Positions 45,863-54,306 of a stretch of 64,000 nt of DNA are shown in pieces. The notes under the pieces were generated by a model that was given only the letters and a program-made list of their open reading frames with translations, did not search any database and had not been told where the DNA came from. This DNA comes from Rossellomorea marisflavi. GTDB taxonomy: Bacteria > Bacillota > Bacilli > Bacillales > Bacillaceae_B. Both the position numbers and the translations under genes were made by a program. The DNA lies in the NCBI RefSeq assembly GCF_022170785.1, contig NZ_CP081870.1, positions 1,724,001 to 1,788,000 of the forward strand, written 5' to 3'. Positions within the stretch are counted from its first letter, which is position 1, and each line of letters opens with the position of its first letter.

Positions 45863-45866
45863 ACTG

Positions 45867-46199
45867 ATGGCGAATCAACAATCAAATTCAGGTAACCCAA
45901 GCGTGGATTACGAGTACAGACGCAGGAAGAATAAAGAAGATATGCGGATGCAACTCACCGCCTTCATGCTCATGATCTTCTTGACATTGATTGCGTTCAT
46001 AGCTGTTGCAGGGGATTTCGATAAGTATTTCGTCCTTCCTTTCATCCTGCTTCTTGCCGTGGTCCAGCTTGTATTCCAATTGTATTATTTCATGCATATG
46101 AGCCATAAAGGACATGAAGCCCCGTCGCTTTTCCTGTATTCAGGTGCGCTGGTGGCCTTTATCACGATCTTGGCTTTCCTTACAATCGTTTGGATCTAA
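45867..46199 (+). CDS. ctaF: Cytochrome caa3 oxidase subunit IV
   Basis: A 110-residue protein with three helices and a charged N-terminus (DYEYRRRKNKEDMRMQ). The motif VQLVFQLYYFMHMSHKGHE is typical of the COX4/CtaF small subunit. It is translated from the same transcript as ctaE and is followed by a strong terminator that separates it from ctaG. Confidence 0.94.
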   Translation: MANQQSNSGNPSVDYEYRRRKNKEDMRMQLTAFMLMIFLTLIAFIAVAGDFDKYFVLPFILLLAVVQLVFQLYYFMHMSHKGHEAPSLFLYSGALVAFITILAFLTIVWI

Positions 46200-46206
46200 A
46201 AGAGGG

Positions 46207-46242
46207 AATGACCGGCCACGGAGTTTGTGGCCGGTCATTTTT
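46207..46242 (+). terminator. Terminator after ctaF
   Basis: AATGACCGGCCAC pairs with GTGGCCGGTCATT (7-nt loop), followed by T residues. Confidence 0.9.
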
Positions 46243-46361
46243 CTTCGTGTTTGAACCGTACTGCCTTAATGTTCATGACTTTGTCAACAGGTCACATTGA
46301 AGTGCCTGAGGGGAGTCAGTATAATGAGGGTAAGTGCTATAAGTGAAATGGGGTGTGGAAA

Positions 46362-47270
46362 ATGCCTTTGGGTATTTTTGGATTTATGGCGTTGTGGAGT
46401 CCATTTTTCATTGTGGCTCTTGTATTTTTAACTGCGGTGTATTTTTTGCTGACCGTGAAATGGCGAAGAAGCTTTCCGGATAGCGAACCGCTGAAAAAGA
46501 AACAGGCAGTGTACTTTATATTGGGAATGCTGCTCCTCTATGTAGTCAAGGGTTCACCCGTCGAGGTGTTGAGTTCCATTTTGTTTTCAGCCCATATGAC
46601 CCAGATGGCTCTGCTGTATCTGGTCGTCACCCCGCTTATCATTTTGGGAATCCCCACGTGGGTGTGGAAGGCCGTCATCAAACTTCCGGTCATCAAAGGC
46701 GTGTTCGGGTTCATGACGAAACCCCTTATATCTCTTTTGTCATTCAATGTGATTTTCTCGATTTATCATATTCCGATCGTATTCGACCATGTTAGGACGG
46801 ATCCGACTTCGCATGGCCTCGCCATGACGATCCTCTTCATCCTTTCACTTTTCATGTGGTGGCCACTCTTGAATCCGGGAGATGAGGATATTGATCTCAG
46901 CGGACTGAAAAGGATCGGATATATCCTTGGGAGCGCTGTCCTATTGACACCTGCCTGTGGATTGATTATATTTGCTGAGAATCCTTTGTATGCTCCGTAC
47001 TATGACCCTCAGGAATTCATGAAAGCGTTGGCTCTCTGTGTTCCTGCGAATACCCTTGATGGCTTAAGCATCAGTGGTCCCGAATTATTTACGAATATGT
47101 CCATCGAAAACGACCAGCAGCTCGGTGGTGTCATCATGAAGATCATCCAGGAGATTGTATTCGGTGTGATGCTGTTCAATCTGTTTTTCCAATGGTACCG
47201 GAGTGATCAAGAAAAACAAGAGAAGCTGTCATATGACCCTGTCATTGATCCATCTTCAACCGAATCGTAA
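46362..47270 (+). CDS. ctaG: Cytochrome caa3 assembly factor CtaG
   Basis: A 302-residue, seven-helix caa3_CtaG-family protein needed for active caa3 in B. subtilis, probably through copper delivery to CuB; it is unrelated to Cox11. Conserved histidines are in SAHMTQMALLYL, IYHIPIVFDHVRT and LYAPYYDPQEF-type loops. ATG 46362 has GGGGTG six bases upstream; a GTG three codons earlier is also open but overlaps that site. It is separated from ctaF by a terminator and about 160 bp, so it may have its own promoter. Confidence 0.93.
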   Translation: MPLGIFGFMALWSPFFIVALVFLTAVYFLLTVKWRRSFPDSEPLKKKQAVYFILGMLLLYVVKGSPVEVLSSILFSAHMTQMALLYLVVTPLIILGIPTWVWKAVIKLPVIKGVFGFMTKPLISLLSFNVIFSIYHIPIVFDHVRTDPTSHGLAMTILFILSLFMWWPLLNPGDEDIDLSGLKRIGYILGSAVLLTPACGLIIFAENPLYAPYYDPQEFMKALALCVPANTLDGLSISGPELFTNMSIENDQQLGGVIMKIIQEIVFGVMLFNLFFQWYRSDQEKQEKLSYDPVIDPSSTES

Positions 47271-47310
47271 AAAGCAATATTTACACTAGAAAAAGCGAGG
47301 ATTTGAGATT

Positions 47311-47772
47311 ATGTCGTTACCAGTCTTACCTACGATCAGCACGAGCTTTATCGTCCTCAGTGCGATCACCGTTGCCATCGGGTGGTGGCAGATAAAGAAA
47401 AGGGAATTCGAAAAACACCAGAAGACCATGACGTTGGCAGGTATCTTTGCCCTCATCTTCTTCATCATCTACGCCAGTCGTACGATTTTCATTGGGAACA
47501 CTTCCTTCGGAGGTCCTGATGATCTGAAAATCTATTACACGATCTTCCTCGTCTTCCACATCACATTGGCTACAATCGGTGCGGTATTCGGGCTGATGAG
47601 CTTATGGACAGGCTATCAGGATCGTCTGAAAAGACACAGGAAACTTGGTCCGATCACGAGCATCATTTGGTTCTTTACCGCGATCACCGGTGTAGCAGTT
47701 TATTTGCTTCTGTACGTCTTTTACCATGGAGGGGAGACGACTTCCGTCATTAAGGCCATCCTTGGAAATTGA
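47311..47772 (+). CDS. ctaM: DUF420 membrane protein, CtaM-like oxidase assembly factor
   Basis: A 153-residue, four-helix DUF420 protein (YozB in B. subtilis). The conserved histidines lie in FEKHQKTM, IYYTIFLVFHITLA and the C-terminal FYHGG. In S. aureus the DUF420 protein CtaM is needed for haem-A-containing oxidase activity. Here it directly follows ctaG (40 bp) and ends at a terminator, strong contextual support for the same role with caa3. In B. subtilis, yozB is elsewhere. Confidence 0.85.
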   Translation: MSLPVLPTISTSFIVLSAITVAIGWWQIKKREFEKHQKTMTLAGIFALIFFIIYASRTIFIGNTSFGGPDDLKIYYTIFLVFHITLATIGAVFGLMSLWTGYQDRLKRHRKLGPITSIIWFFTAITGVAVYLLLYVFYHGGETTSVIKAILGN

Positions 47773-47779
47773 TCAAGCA

Positions 47780-47804
47780 GCCGCCAGCTTATTGGCGGTT
47801 TTTT
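47780..47804 (+). terminator. Terminator after ctaM
   Basis: GCCGCCA-GCTTAT-TGGCGGT followed by TTTTT; ends the cta region. Confidence 0.85.
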
Positions 47805-47917
47805 ATTTTCACTCATTGCAGAACGGTAGTGATCGAAATCTGTGTTAAAGGGATTAGATTCATTAGAGGATATCATAGGTTTGTACCGAATAGTTTAAGG
47901 TGAAAGGAGGATATACG

Positions 47918-49039
47918 ATGATACGAACCCTTGAAGAACGGGACTATAGCCAGTCCCTGCAGCTGTCAGAATACGCGTTTCAATATAAGCTATCTGAAGA
48001 GGAGCGGGAACAAAGACGTGAACAGATGGGGGATCAGAAGATCTTTGGGATTTTCCACGACGATCACCTGGCGGCTAAGCTTCACCTCATGCCATTCCAG
48101 ACCTGGTTTGGAGATCGGATGATCCCAATGGGAGGTGTGGCCGGAGTCGCCACCTACCCGGAGTATCGAAGGAACGGATATGTTAGGAAGCTCCTCCTTC
48201 ACTCTCTAGAAGCAATGAAGGAAGCGGGACAGATCATATCCATGCTCCATCCGTTTTATATTGATTTCTATCGGAAATTCGGTTGGGAGGTATTTGCATC
48301 TTATCGCCAGATGACAGTGGATCAGAAGGAATTGAGTCCCTTATCAACCTCCACGGGTACCATTCGACGTGGAGGAGTTACAAAAGAAGTGATGGAAGCC
48401 TATGATCGATACGCAAAGAAACATAATGGGATGCTCGTTCGGACGAATGGATGGTGGAAGAAGAAAGAAGATCAGTGGTCCATTGCGACCTATCATGAAG
48501 GCGAAATGCAAGGGTACATACTATACACCATCTCAGAAGGCGTGATGACCGTCGATGAATTTCTCCCACTGACCCCGGGGGCAAGGAAAGGGCTTTGGAA
48601 TTTCATTTGTCAGCATGATTCCATGGTACTAACGGTTAAGGTGAAGCTGGCAGAAGGGGAGGTTTTGCCATTGATGCTGAAAAATCCACGCATCAAGGTG
48701 GAGGACTATCCTTATTTCATGACAAGGGTCGTGGATGTAGAGCCGTTCCTAAAAACGTATTTGCGGGATAAAGAAACATTCGAAGCCTTTACGTTGAAAG
48801 TAGTAGATCAACATGCACCTTGGAATTCAGCTGTCTGGCATCTTTCTGTGAATGGGGTGGAACGACGTGATGGCAGCACGGCAGATGTGGAATTGGGCAT
48901 CAGGGAATTATCAGCTTTTACCTTTGGCTTTTTGAGTGCGTTAGATTTAGAGGCTATGGGCCATATCGACGCTGGTGAGGTCACCTTTCTTGAATCGATC
49001 AGTACAGCAAGGAAGACCTGCTTCCAAGATTTTTTCTGA
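47918..49039 (+). CDS. Eis-like GNAT N-acetyltransferase
   Basis: A 373-residue protein with the Eis layout. The N-terminal GNAT domain has acetyl-CoA motif VATYPEYRRNGYVRKLLLHSL; a second GNAT-like domain follows, then a C-terminal SCP2-like domain ending at CFQDFF, where the free carboxylate often acts in catalysis. Such enzymes acetylate aminoglycosides or peptides at several amines; the native substrate is unknown. AAGGAGG precedes the ATG. It sits between ctaM and the permease gene and I know of no counterpart there in B. subtilis. Confidence 0.82.
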   Translation: MIRTLEERDYSQSLQLSEYAFQYKLSEEEREQRREQMGDQKIFGIFHDDHLAAKLHLMPFQTWFGDRMIPMGGVAGVATYPEYRRNGYVRKLLLHSLEAMKEAGQIISMLHPFYIDFYRKFGWEVFASYRQMTVDQKELSPLSTSTGTIRRGGVTKEVMEAYDRYAKKHNGMLVRTNGWWKKKEDQWSIATYHEGEMQGYILYTISEGVMTVDEFLPLTPGARKGLWNFICQHDSMVLTVKVKLAEGEVLPLMLKNPRIKVEDYPYFMTRVVDVEPFLKTYLRDKETFEAFTLKVVDQHAPWNSAVWHLSVNGVERRDGSTADVELGIRELSAFTFGFLSALDLEAMGHIDAGEVTFLESISTARKTCFQDFF

Positions 49040-49047
49040 TTCAATGA

Positions 49048-49077
49048 CAAAAGGAGCCTTTATGGGGCTCCTTTTGC
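49048..49077. terminator. Bidirectional terminator
   Basis: CAAAAGGAGCC pairs with GGCTCCTTTTG around a short loop, between convergent genes. Confidence 0.87.
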
Positions 49078-49083
49078 ATGGTG

Positions 49084-50142
49084 TTACAATTTGAAGTTGA
49101 GCTTGATGATGCCGGCTTCCTTGGCGGAATTGAACAGGATCAACAAAAACGGACCAATGACAAATCCCATGACTCCGAAAAGCTTAAGTCCGAGATACAT
49201 GGCGATAAGCGTTGCCAGTGGAGAGAGTCCGATATGCGTCCCCATGACCTTTGGCTCAACCGTCCTTCTAATAATGAGAAGGATGGCAGCGAGCACGGAA
49301 AGCTGTGTTCCAAGACTGATATCTCCCGTGATGAAGTGATAAAGGGCCCACGGTCCAAGTATGGCAATGGAACCGACGAGGGGCAGGAAATCAATGAACC
49401 AGATGATGACCGACATGATGATGGCCACTTCAGGTGTAATGATGAGCAAGCCGATCAACGTCACGACAAAGATCAGAATGCTCACAAGGAACTGAGCCTT
49501 GAAGAATCCGAAGAACACTCCGGTCATCCTCGAGATCATAAAGTTCACCTTTTCAGCCGTCGCATCGGTCAAATGACTGTAGATCATATGTTTGATGCGG
49601 GGGAGATCAAGCATGAACAGGAACAGTGCAATGAGGAATACGAGAAGGCTGACCAGGAAGTTGGGTATGTATGTGAGATACGCACTTATCTTTTCTAAAT
49701 TGAAGGACTGAAGGATCTTGGATTTTGACCGGTCCAGGAAGTGCTGCACATCATTTGAAAATTCTTTTACGATCGTATCGGGCAGATCTTTGGATAAGTC
49801 AAGAAGTCGATCCTCATACTCTTCCCAGATGTCTCCTACCTTTGAAATATAGTGGGGGGTGTTTTCAACGAGTTTGACCCCTTCTCCAACGACTTTGGTT
49901 GTCACAAAATAACTGGTAACTCCCAATAGGAGCAAAAAGAGAATGAAGATGCTCATGACCGCCATCTTGCGCTTCCAATTGAATCGTCCTTGAAGCATTC
50001 TGACTGAAGGCTCGAGGATCAAGGCTGTCATGAATGCCAGGATCAATGGCAATGAAATGGGCAGGATGAATAGGCAAAGCAGAATGAAAACGATGAACAG
50101 CCCAAGATAAATCAGGAATTTTTTGTTTTTGAATCTAGCCAA
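49084..50142 (-). CDS. AI-2E family transporter (UPF0118 permease)
   Basis: A 352-residue membrane protein with about eight helices. The N-terminal pair (FLIYLGLFIVFILLCLFILPISLPLILAF) is followed by a large soluble loop (residues about 85-150), and the C-terminal half has IIWFIDFLPLVGS and PKVMGTHIGLSPLATLIAMYLGLKLFG, the family signature. Members include AI-2 exporters and sodium(lithium)/proton antiporters, so the substrate is open. The start is TTG at 50142 with AAGGAGT at good spacing. A long opposite-strand open frame here is only a shadow. Confidence 0.87.
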   Translation of the reverse strand: MARFKNKKFLIYLGLFIVFILLCLFILPISLPLILAFMTALILEPSVRMLQGRFNWKRKMAVMSIFILFLLLLGVTSYFVTTKVVGEGVKLVENTPHYISKVGDIWEEYEDRLLDLSKDLPDTIVKEFSNDVQHFLDRSKSKILQSFNLEKISAYLTYIPNFLVSLLVFLIALFLFMLDLPRIKHMIYSHLTDATAEKVNFMISRMTGVFFGFFKAQFLVSILIFVVTLIGLLIITPEVAIIMSVIIWFIDFLPLVGSIAILGPWALYHFITGDISLGTQLSVLAAILLIIRRTVEPKVMGTHIGLSPLATLIAMYLGLKLFGVMGFVIGPFLLILFNSAKEAGIIKLNFKL

Positions 50143-50257
50143 TGGAGTACTCCTTCCTAAGTCACACTATACCTATATTATATGTGACGGTTAAAAGATT
50201 GAACAGTCATTTTGAATGGTGAAAAAGAAATTCCCAACCGGTGAACACGGGCATAAT

Positions 50258-50282
50258 AAAAGACTGCCCTGGGGCAGTCTTA
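50258..50282 (-). terminator. Terminator of the YugN-like gene
   Basis: Read on the minus strand, AAGACTGCCCC and the complementary arm form a short strong hairpin followed by TTTTATTAT. Confidence 0.75.
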
Positions 50283-50286
50283 TGTA

Positions 50287-50646
50287 TTACCAAGCGAATT
50301 CGGCTGCTTCTTTCTTCACGTCGTTCAAGAGTTTCTCACATGACGTGATCAAATGCTTAGGGAAGGATTCTCCTTCTCCATATTCCACGCCATGAGGGTA
50401 GTAGTGCTTGCCGAGGAGCGGTGTCATGAGCTGGATGACGGCATCGTGTTTGCCCACATCCCCTTCCACGGCGAGGCCCTGCAGACGAAGGTAAAATATC
50501 CCTTCTCGAATTTCAAATTTACGATCATAGGTCACACGTTCATAATCCCATTGACCGGCACGGACGAGGCCGTGGGACTCCATGATGTCATCCAGTCGAT
50601 TCAAGTCGACTTTAATCTCTTCAAAACCCGTTTCAGTGAAATGCAT
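50287..50646 (-). CDS. YugN-like family protein
   Basis: A 119-residue soluble protein (MHFTETGFEEIKVDLNRLDDIMES...) matching the YugN-like fold family. AGGAGGG precedes the ATG at 50646; the longer open frame upstream is non-coding. Its role is unknown. Only about 300 bp of non-coding DNA separates it from the divergent ylbC, with a TATAAT at 50917-50922 as the only obvious promoter element there. Confidence 0.8.
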   Translation of the reverse strand: MHFTETGFEEIKVDLNRLDDIMESHGLVRAGQWDYERVTYDRKFEIREGIFYLRLQGLAVEGDVGKHDAVIQLMTPLLGKHYYPHGVEYGEGESFPKHLITSCEKLLNDVKKEAAEFAW

Positions 50647-50952
50647 TGTTTTCCCTCCTAGATGGTCAAGCGATAGCCTTTCCTTTTGAAAAGGTGCCTT
50701 ATATTCTCCTATTAATAATAGTGGAAAAAACGTTTTCATGCAATGTCTTCCAGTAGAAGAAGATGGCGATTTGCGTAATGTTTTCCCCATTTTCTGAATT
50801 TAGACACTATCCACTTCGTGATTCCGAGAATCCTTAGTGTTGAGAGAGTGAAAAATATGCTATCCTTTATTGTAGGCAGATTGAACAAAAGGATACTACC
50901 TCTACCACCTGAAACATATAATGATAGTAAATAGAGAAGGGAGGGGGAAGAT

Positions 50953-52014
50953 CTGAAGACCTTGCTTAGGATCGGTATCATTCTTATCATCTTTACCGTG
51001 TTTGGAATCTATCAGGATCAAAAACAGGAAAATGAACCGCTCAAGGGTCCGGACGTCCAGACGCTGGAGGACAAAGATGATCAATTGGATCAGTCGACAG
51101 AAACCCCGCCTGGAGAAAGACCAAAAACCGGCCTATCCGTTTATATCGGTAAGAACGTCAGTGAAATCATAAAAGAATTCGGAGAACCAGACCGTATAGA
51201 TGACAGTGCGTTCAATTATGATTGGTGGGTCTACAATGTGCCGGATACGGAATACATACAATTCGGGGTCAGGGACAAGAAGGTGGTATCCCTTTATGCC
51301 ATCGGGAACGGCCTTGATGTTGCCCCTTATAAACTAGGACAAAAGCTTGAGGACATTTATCGATTCACCATCGTCGACTCTGAAATCGTCGTTAAATCTG
51401 ATTCCGGATCCTATCAGTTTGAACTGAACGAAGAGGACCTCAATACGAGGCTGTTGGTCCCACTTGGCGATCTTTATGCCCAATTGTATCTGGACAAGTT
51501 CACCGGTGAACTATCGAGTATCCGATTCATGGACAGTGAAACCCTTGTTGCGATGCATCCTTATGAAATGATGTATAGGGGAGAACTGGCAGAAGAGGTG
51601 CCGCCTTCTGAAGAAGAGTGGGCAAATGTAAACGAAGCGAACGAAAAGCAGATATATGCCATCACGAATATCATGAGGAAGCAATATGGAGAATCCACAC
51701 TCCAGTGGGATGAAACCACGGCGAACGCCGCCAGGGGCCACAGCAGGGAAATGCACGATAAAAACTACTTTTCCCATGAATCGGATGCCATGGGTTCATT
51801 GCAAGACAGACTGGATAAACTGGGTGTCCCTTATCAAACGGCTGGTGAGAATATCGCTTCCCAGTACCTTGATGGTCCTGAAGCCGTGCATGGATGGTTG
51901 AATTCGGATGGGCATAGGAAAATCCTTTTGGACAAAGCATTCACCCATATCGGTGTCGGGGTTTACAAAGGGTACTATACCCAGAATTTCATCAAAAAGC
52001 CCGATCTACCTTAA
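50953..52014 (+). CDS. ylbC: CAP-domain protein YlbC
   Basis: A 353-residue exported or membrane-anchored protein: N-terminal hydrophobic anchor (LLRIGIILIIFTVFGIY), then the CAP-associated domain (about 60-210: VSEIIKEFGEPDRID...), then a C-terminal CAP/SCP domain (NIMRKQYGESTLQWDETTANAARGHSREM..., HRKILLDKAFTHIGVGVYKG). The role in Bacillus is unknown. The best ribosome site (GGGAGGGGG) points to CTG at 50953, giving M-K-T-L-L-R; the next standard start, TTG 50962, is 14 bases away. The CTG start is inferred. Confidence 0.85.
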   Translation: MKTLLRIGIILIIFTVFGIYQDQKQENEPLKGPDVQTLEDKDDQLDQSTETPPGERPKTGLSVYIGKNVSEIIKEFGEPDRIDDSAFNYDWWVYNVPDTEYIQFGVRDKKVVSLYAIGNGLDVAPYKLGQKLEDIYRFTIVDSEIVVKSDSGSYQFELNEEDLNTRLLVPLGDLYAQLYLDKFTGELSSIRFMDSETLVAMHPYEMMYRGELAEEVPPSEEEWANVNEANEKQIYAITNIMRKQYGESTLQWDETTANAARGHSREMHDKNYFSHESDAMGSLQDRLDKLGVPYQTAGENIASQYLDGPEAVHGWLNSDGHRKILLDKAFTHIGVGVYKGYYTQNFIKKPDLP

Positions 52015-52015
52015 A

Positions 52016-52042
52016 GAGATCCCGGATTCCCCGGGATCTTTC
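52016..52042. terminator. Terminator between ylbC and the thioesterase gene
   Basis: AGATCCCGG-ATTC-CCCGGGATCT followed by TTCTTC, between convergent genes. Confidence 0.7.
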
Positions 52043-52043
52043 T

Positions 52044-52523
52044 TCATTTCTTGAATATAAAGAACGAGCCAGTCGAGTGGGCGATGACCTTACCGTCTGA
52101 CCTGATCACTTTTCCTTCGACGACCATGGTCGTCGTCCCGTGATGGAGAATCTGTGCTGTCGCAGTTAATTCACCGCCTGTTCCCGGTGCAAGATAATGG
52201 ACATTCAGGTTGGTTGTGACGGCTCCATACTCTGAAGGGAGCACCCGATTGGCCAATGTACCCATGATGGTATCCACGATCGTGGCCGTGATACCTCCAT
52301 GCACGATCCCTAGAGAATTATGGGTGAGGGGGGTGATGGGTATTGTGAGCGTGAGGGTCTCATCCTCTTCTCCCCATTCCATTCCAAATACGCCCCCAAG
52401 GAGAGGTCCCCCATCCTCCTGCTTTTTCCTCATGCCCGCCAGCATCTGACCAAGGGAGTTTAGGTCCTCCACTGATGCGTATTCCATGCATTCATTCAAA
52501 AGCTTCGCTAAATCTTCTTTCAT
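52044..52523 (-). CDS. Hotdog-fold acyl-CoA thioesterase, PaaI type
   Basis: A 159-residue hotdog-fold protein. The core motif HNSLGIVHGGITATIVDTIMGTLAN carries the Gly-Gly oxyanion pair and the acidic catalytic residue seen in PaaI/YdiI thioesterases. It probably hydrolyses acyl-CoA; the acyl chain is unknown. Start 52523 has AAGGATG eight bases upstream; an ATG eight codons earlier lies before that site. It is inserted, on the minus strand, between ylbC and ylbD. Confidence 0.85.
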   Translation of the reverse strand: MKEDLAKLLNECMEYASVEDLNSLGQMLAGMRKKQEDGGPLLGGVFGMEWGEEDETLTLTIPITPLTHNSLGIVHGGITATIVDTIMGTLANRVLPSEYGAVTTNLNVHYLAPGTGGELTATAQILHHGTTTMVVEGKVIRSDGKVIAHSTGSFFIFKK

Positions 52524-52658
52524 CTTATTCCATCCTTCTTTCCTCATGATGAATCGTTTTACGTCCCGTCCATCGTACTATATCCATGATCGTTTCACCA
52601 ATCTTTTTCTCCTTTCATACACTGTACTAGGTAAATGCCTGAATGGGAGGTGTGGGGA

Positions 52659-53063
52659 GTGGGGAAATTACATCCGAAAGTGAATGAGTTCAAGGAATTC
52701 GTCAAGAAACACCCTAAGATCATCAAGGATGTGCGTAGTGGCCAGGCAAGCTGGCAGGAATTGTTCGAAGACTGGTATCTTCTCGGAGAAGATGATACGA
52801 GGTGGAACAGCTATAGGGATAAATCCGAGCAGAAAGAAGAAAAGAAAGCAGAGGAATCCAAGAATGGATGGATGGACCAGGTCGGGGAAATCGTCAAGAA
52901 AATGGATGCCAATCAGCTGCAGAAGCATATTACCAATCTTAGTGAAGCCCTGGGGACTGTCCAGGGGGTCATCAGTCAGTTTCAATCCGGTAAGGGAGAT
53001 GCAGCGCCAAGGGAAGAAACACCCAAACGGCCTTCTCACCCGTTTTCATTCAGACAGGATTAA
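52659..53063 (+). CDS. ylbD: YlbD-type protein
   Basis: A 134-residue charged protein: helical N-terminus (KLHPKVNEFKEFVKKHPKIIKDVR), an acidic/basic Lys-Glu linker, a helix pair around DQVGEIVKKMDANQLQKHITNLSEALGTVQGVISQFQ, and a Pro-rich end. YlbD is described as a spore coat component in B. subtilis. The GTG start at 52659 follows GGGAGG by eight bases and gives MGKLHPKV. It is closely followed by ylbE (15 bp). Confidence 0.87.
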   Translation: MGKLHPKVNEFKEFVKKHPKIIKDVRSGQASWQELFEDWYLLGEDDTRWNSYRDKSEQKEEKKAEESKNGWMDQVGEIVKKMDANQLQKHITNLSEALGTVQGVISQFQSGKGDAAPREETPKRPSHPFSFRQD

Positions 53064-53077
53064 GGAGGGGACCAAAG

Positions 53078-53314
53078 TTGAGAAGTGATATCATCGAATA
53101 CATCCACGCAAGCGATGATCTGAAGAGGTATCTTCGGGATGCGCCACAGTGGTACCGTACGCTTTCCAGGAATCCGGATCAGCTGGAAAAGTTTGAGATC
53201 GCTTCGATTCATCATTTCGAAAAAACAATCCCCCATCGGGTTCAGAAGTTTTCCAACGGCGTGCAGATGGCCACTATGATGATTTCCATGTTCCAGGCCA
53301 TGAACAGTGGTTGA
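53078..53314 (+). CDS. ylbE: YlbE-like protein
   Basis: A 78-residue soluble protein, RSDIIEYIHASDDLKRYLRDAPQWYRTLSRNP..., of the YlbE family. The start is TTG with AGGAGGGGA upstream. The role is unknown. It is co-directional with ylbD and likely in one transcript. Confidence 0.9.
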   Translation: MRSDIIEYIHASDDLKRYLRDAPQWYRTLSRNPDQLEKFEIASIHHFEKTIPHRVQKFSNGVQMATMMISMFQAMNSG

Positions 53315-53377
53315 TGAGAAGAGCTCCGGATAAATATTAAAAGGATGGGGATGGCTAATAGCAAGGAGTGATGGAAG

Positions 53378-53758
53378 ATGAAAAAAAGAACCCTTCTTGC
53401 TATTGGGCTTGTTTCCATAACATTGTCGGGATGCCGTGATACCCCGCCTGAGCCGAAAAGTATAGCAGTTGCTGCACATGTGGAAAACAGCTTATCAGTG
53501 AAACATCTTACCCGGGGCAACGAAGTGCTCGTGGAGTGCATCGCCACGGGCGTGACGTTTACAAACAAACAAAAGGGTGCGACGGCTGGAAAGATCGTGA
53601 TCAGGTCCGGTACGGCAAACGTTTATGAAGAGCATCGAACGGCTGCATTTATCATCAAAGGTATGCCCAAGGGTACCCATTTGATTGAGCTTGAAGTCGT
53701 GGGGATGGACAATAAGCCACTGGGCATGAAGAAAAAATTCTATGTGACCATCTCATAG
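53378..53758 (+). CDS. Small lipoprotein of unknown function
   Basis: A 126-residue lipoprotein: MKKRTLLAIGLVSITLSGC is the signal peptide with lipobox LSGC (Cys19). The mature part is beta-rich (VLVECIATGVTF, GKIVIRSGTANVYEEHRTAAFIIKGMPKGTHLIELEVVG), possibly an Ig-like or beta-sandwich fold. AAGGAGTG precedes the ATG. No family is recognised. It lies between ylbE and ylbF, which are neighbours in B. subtilis, so it is a lineage-specific insertion. Confidence 0.75.
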   Translation: MKKRTLLAIGLVSITLSGCRDTPPEPKSIAVAAHVENSLSVKHLTRGNEVLVECIATGVTFTNKQKGATAGKIVIRSGTANVYEEHRTAAFIIKGMPKGTHLIELEVVGMDNKPLGMKKKFYVTIS

Positions 53759-53813
53759 CATATTCGCTTCCTGCCTCTATATCTGTTAGAATACGGATAT
53801 GGAGGTGGGCATG

Positions 53814-54263
53814 ATGCTTGCTACTATTGAAAGGATGGAAATCCTGGACACTGCAGATGAACTATCTCAGATGATTTTGCAGTCAGAGGTGGTCGAGTAC
53901 TATCGCAAGTGTTTATATAAAATGCAAAACAACGAAGAAACGCAGCTCAAGGTAAGACGTTTCACCAAAATGAAGGACCTGTATGAAGAAGTTCAGCGTT
54001 TTGGCCGCTATCATCCCGATTATAAAACGGTGATGAAAGAGATCCGTGAGGTCAAGCGGGAAATGGACCTCGATGACCACGTAGCGGAGTTCCGGAGGGC
54101 CGAAAACGAACTTCAAGATCTCCTCGATGAAGTCAGTCACTTAATCGGGCATTCGGTTTCAACCAATGTCAAAGTTCCTTCTGGTAATCCCTTCTTTTCT
54201 TCAGGGGGAGGCTCCTGCGGGGGTGGCTGTGGATCCGGTGGAAGCTGCAGTTGTTCGGCATAA
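53814..54263 (+). CDS. ylbF: YlbF (RicF), Y-complex subunit for RNase Y
   Basis: A 149-residue helical protein, the same length as B. subtilis YlbF. With YmcA and YaaT it forms the Y-complex, which carries Fe-S clusters and directs RNase Y maturation of mRNAs; it is also needed for competence, biofilm and sporulation. The core (LQVSE-type helices, RFGRYHPDYKTVMKEIREVKREMDLDD) is followed by a Gly/Ser-rich tail with four cysteines (SCGGGCGSGGSCSC), used in cluster binding. ATG 53814 is chosen by length and GGAGGTG spacing; the ATG at 53811 is nearly as good. Confidence 0.93.
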   Translation: MLATIERMEILDTADELSQMILQSEVVEYYRKCLYKMQNNEETQLKVRRFTKMKDLYEEVQRFGRYHPDYKTVMKEIREVKREMDLDDHVAEFRRAENELQDLLDEVSHLIGHSVSTNVKVPSGNPFFSSGGGSCGGGCGSGGSCSCSA

Positions 54264-54306
54264 AAAAAGATCAGGTGGATGTATCCCATTCCACCTGATC
54301 TTTTTT
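54262..54306. terminator. Bidirectional terminator after ylbF
   Basis: AAAAAAAGATCAGGTGGA pairs with TCCACCTGATCTTTTTT (10-nt loop) between convergent genes. Confidence 0.93.

Noticed and set aside
49078..49698. 206-codon plus-strand open frame opposite the AI-2E transporter
   Set aside because: It lies antisense to a clear membrane-protein gene, has a charge-rich composition that mirrors hydrophobic codons on the other strand, and lacks a ribosome site.
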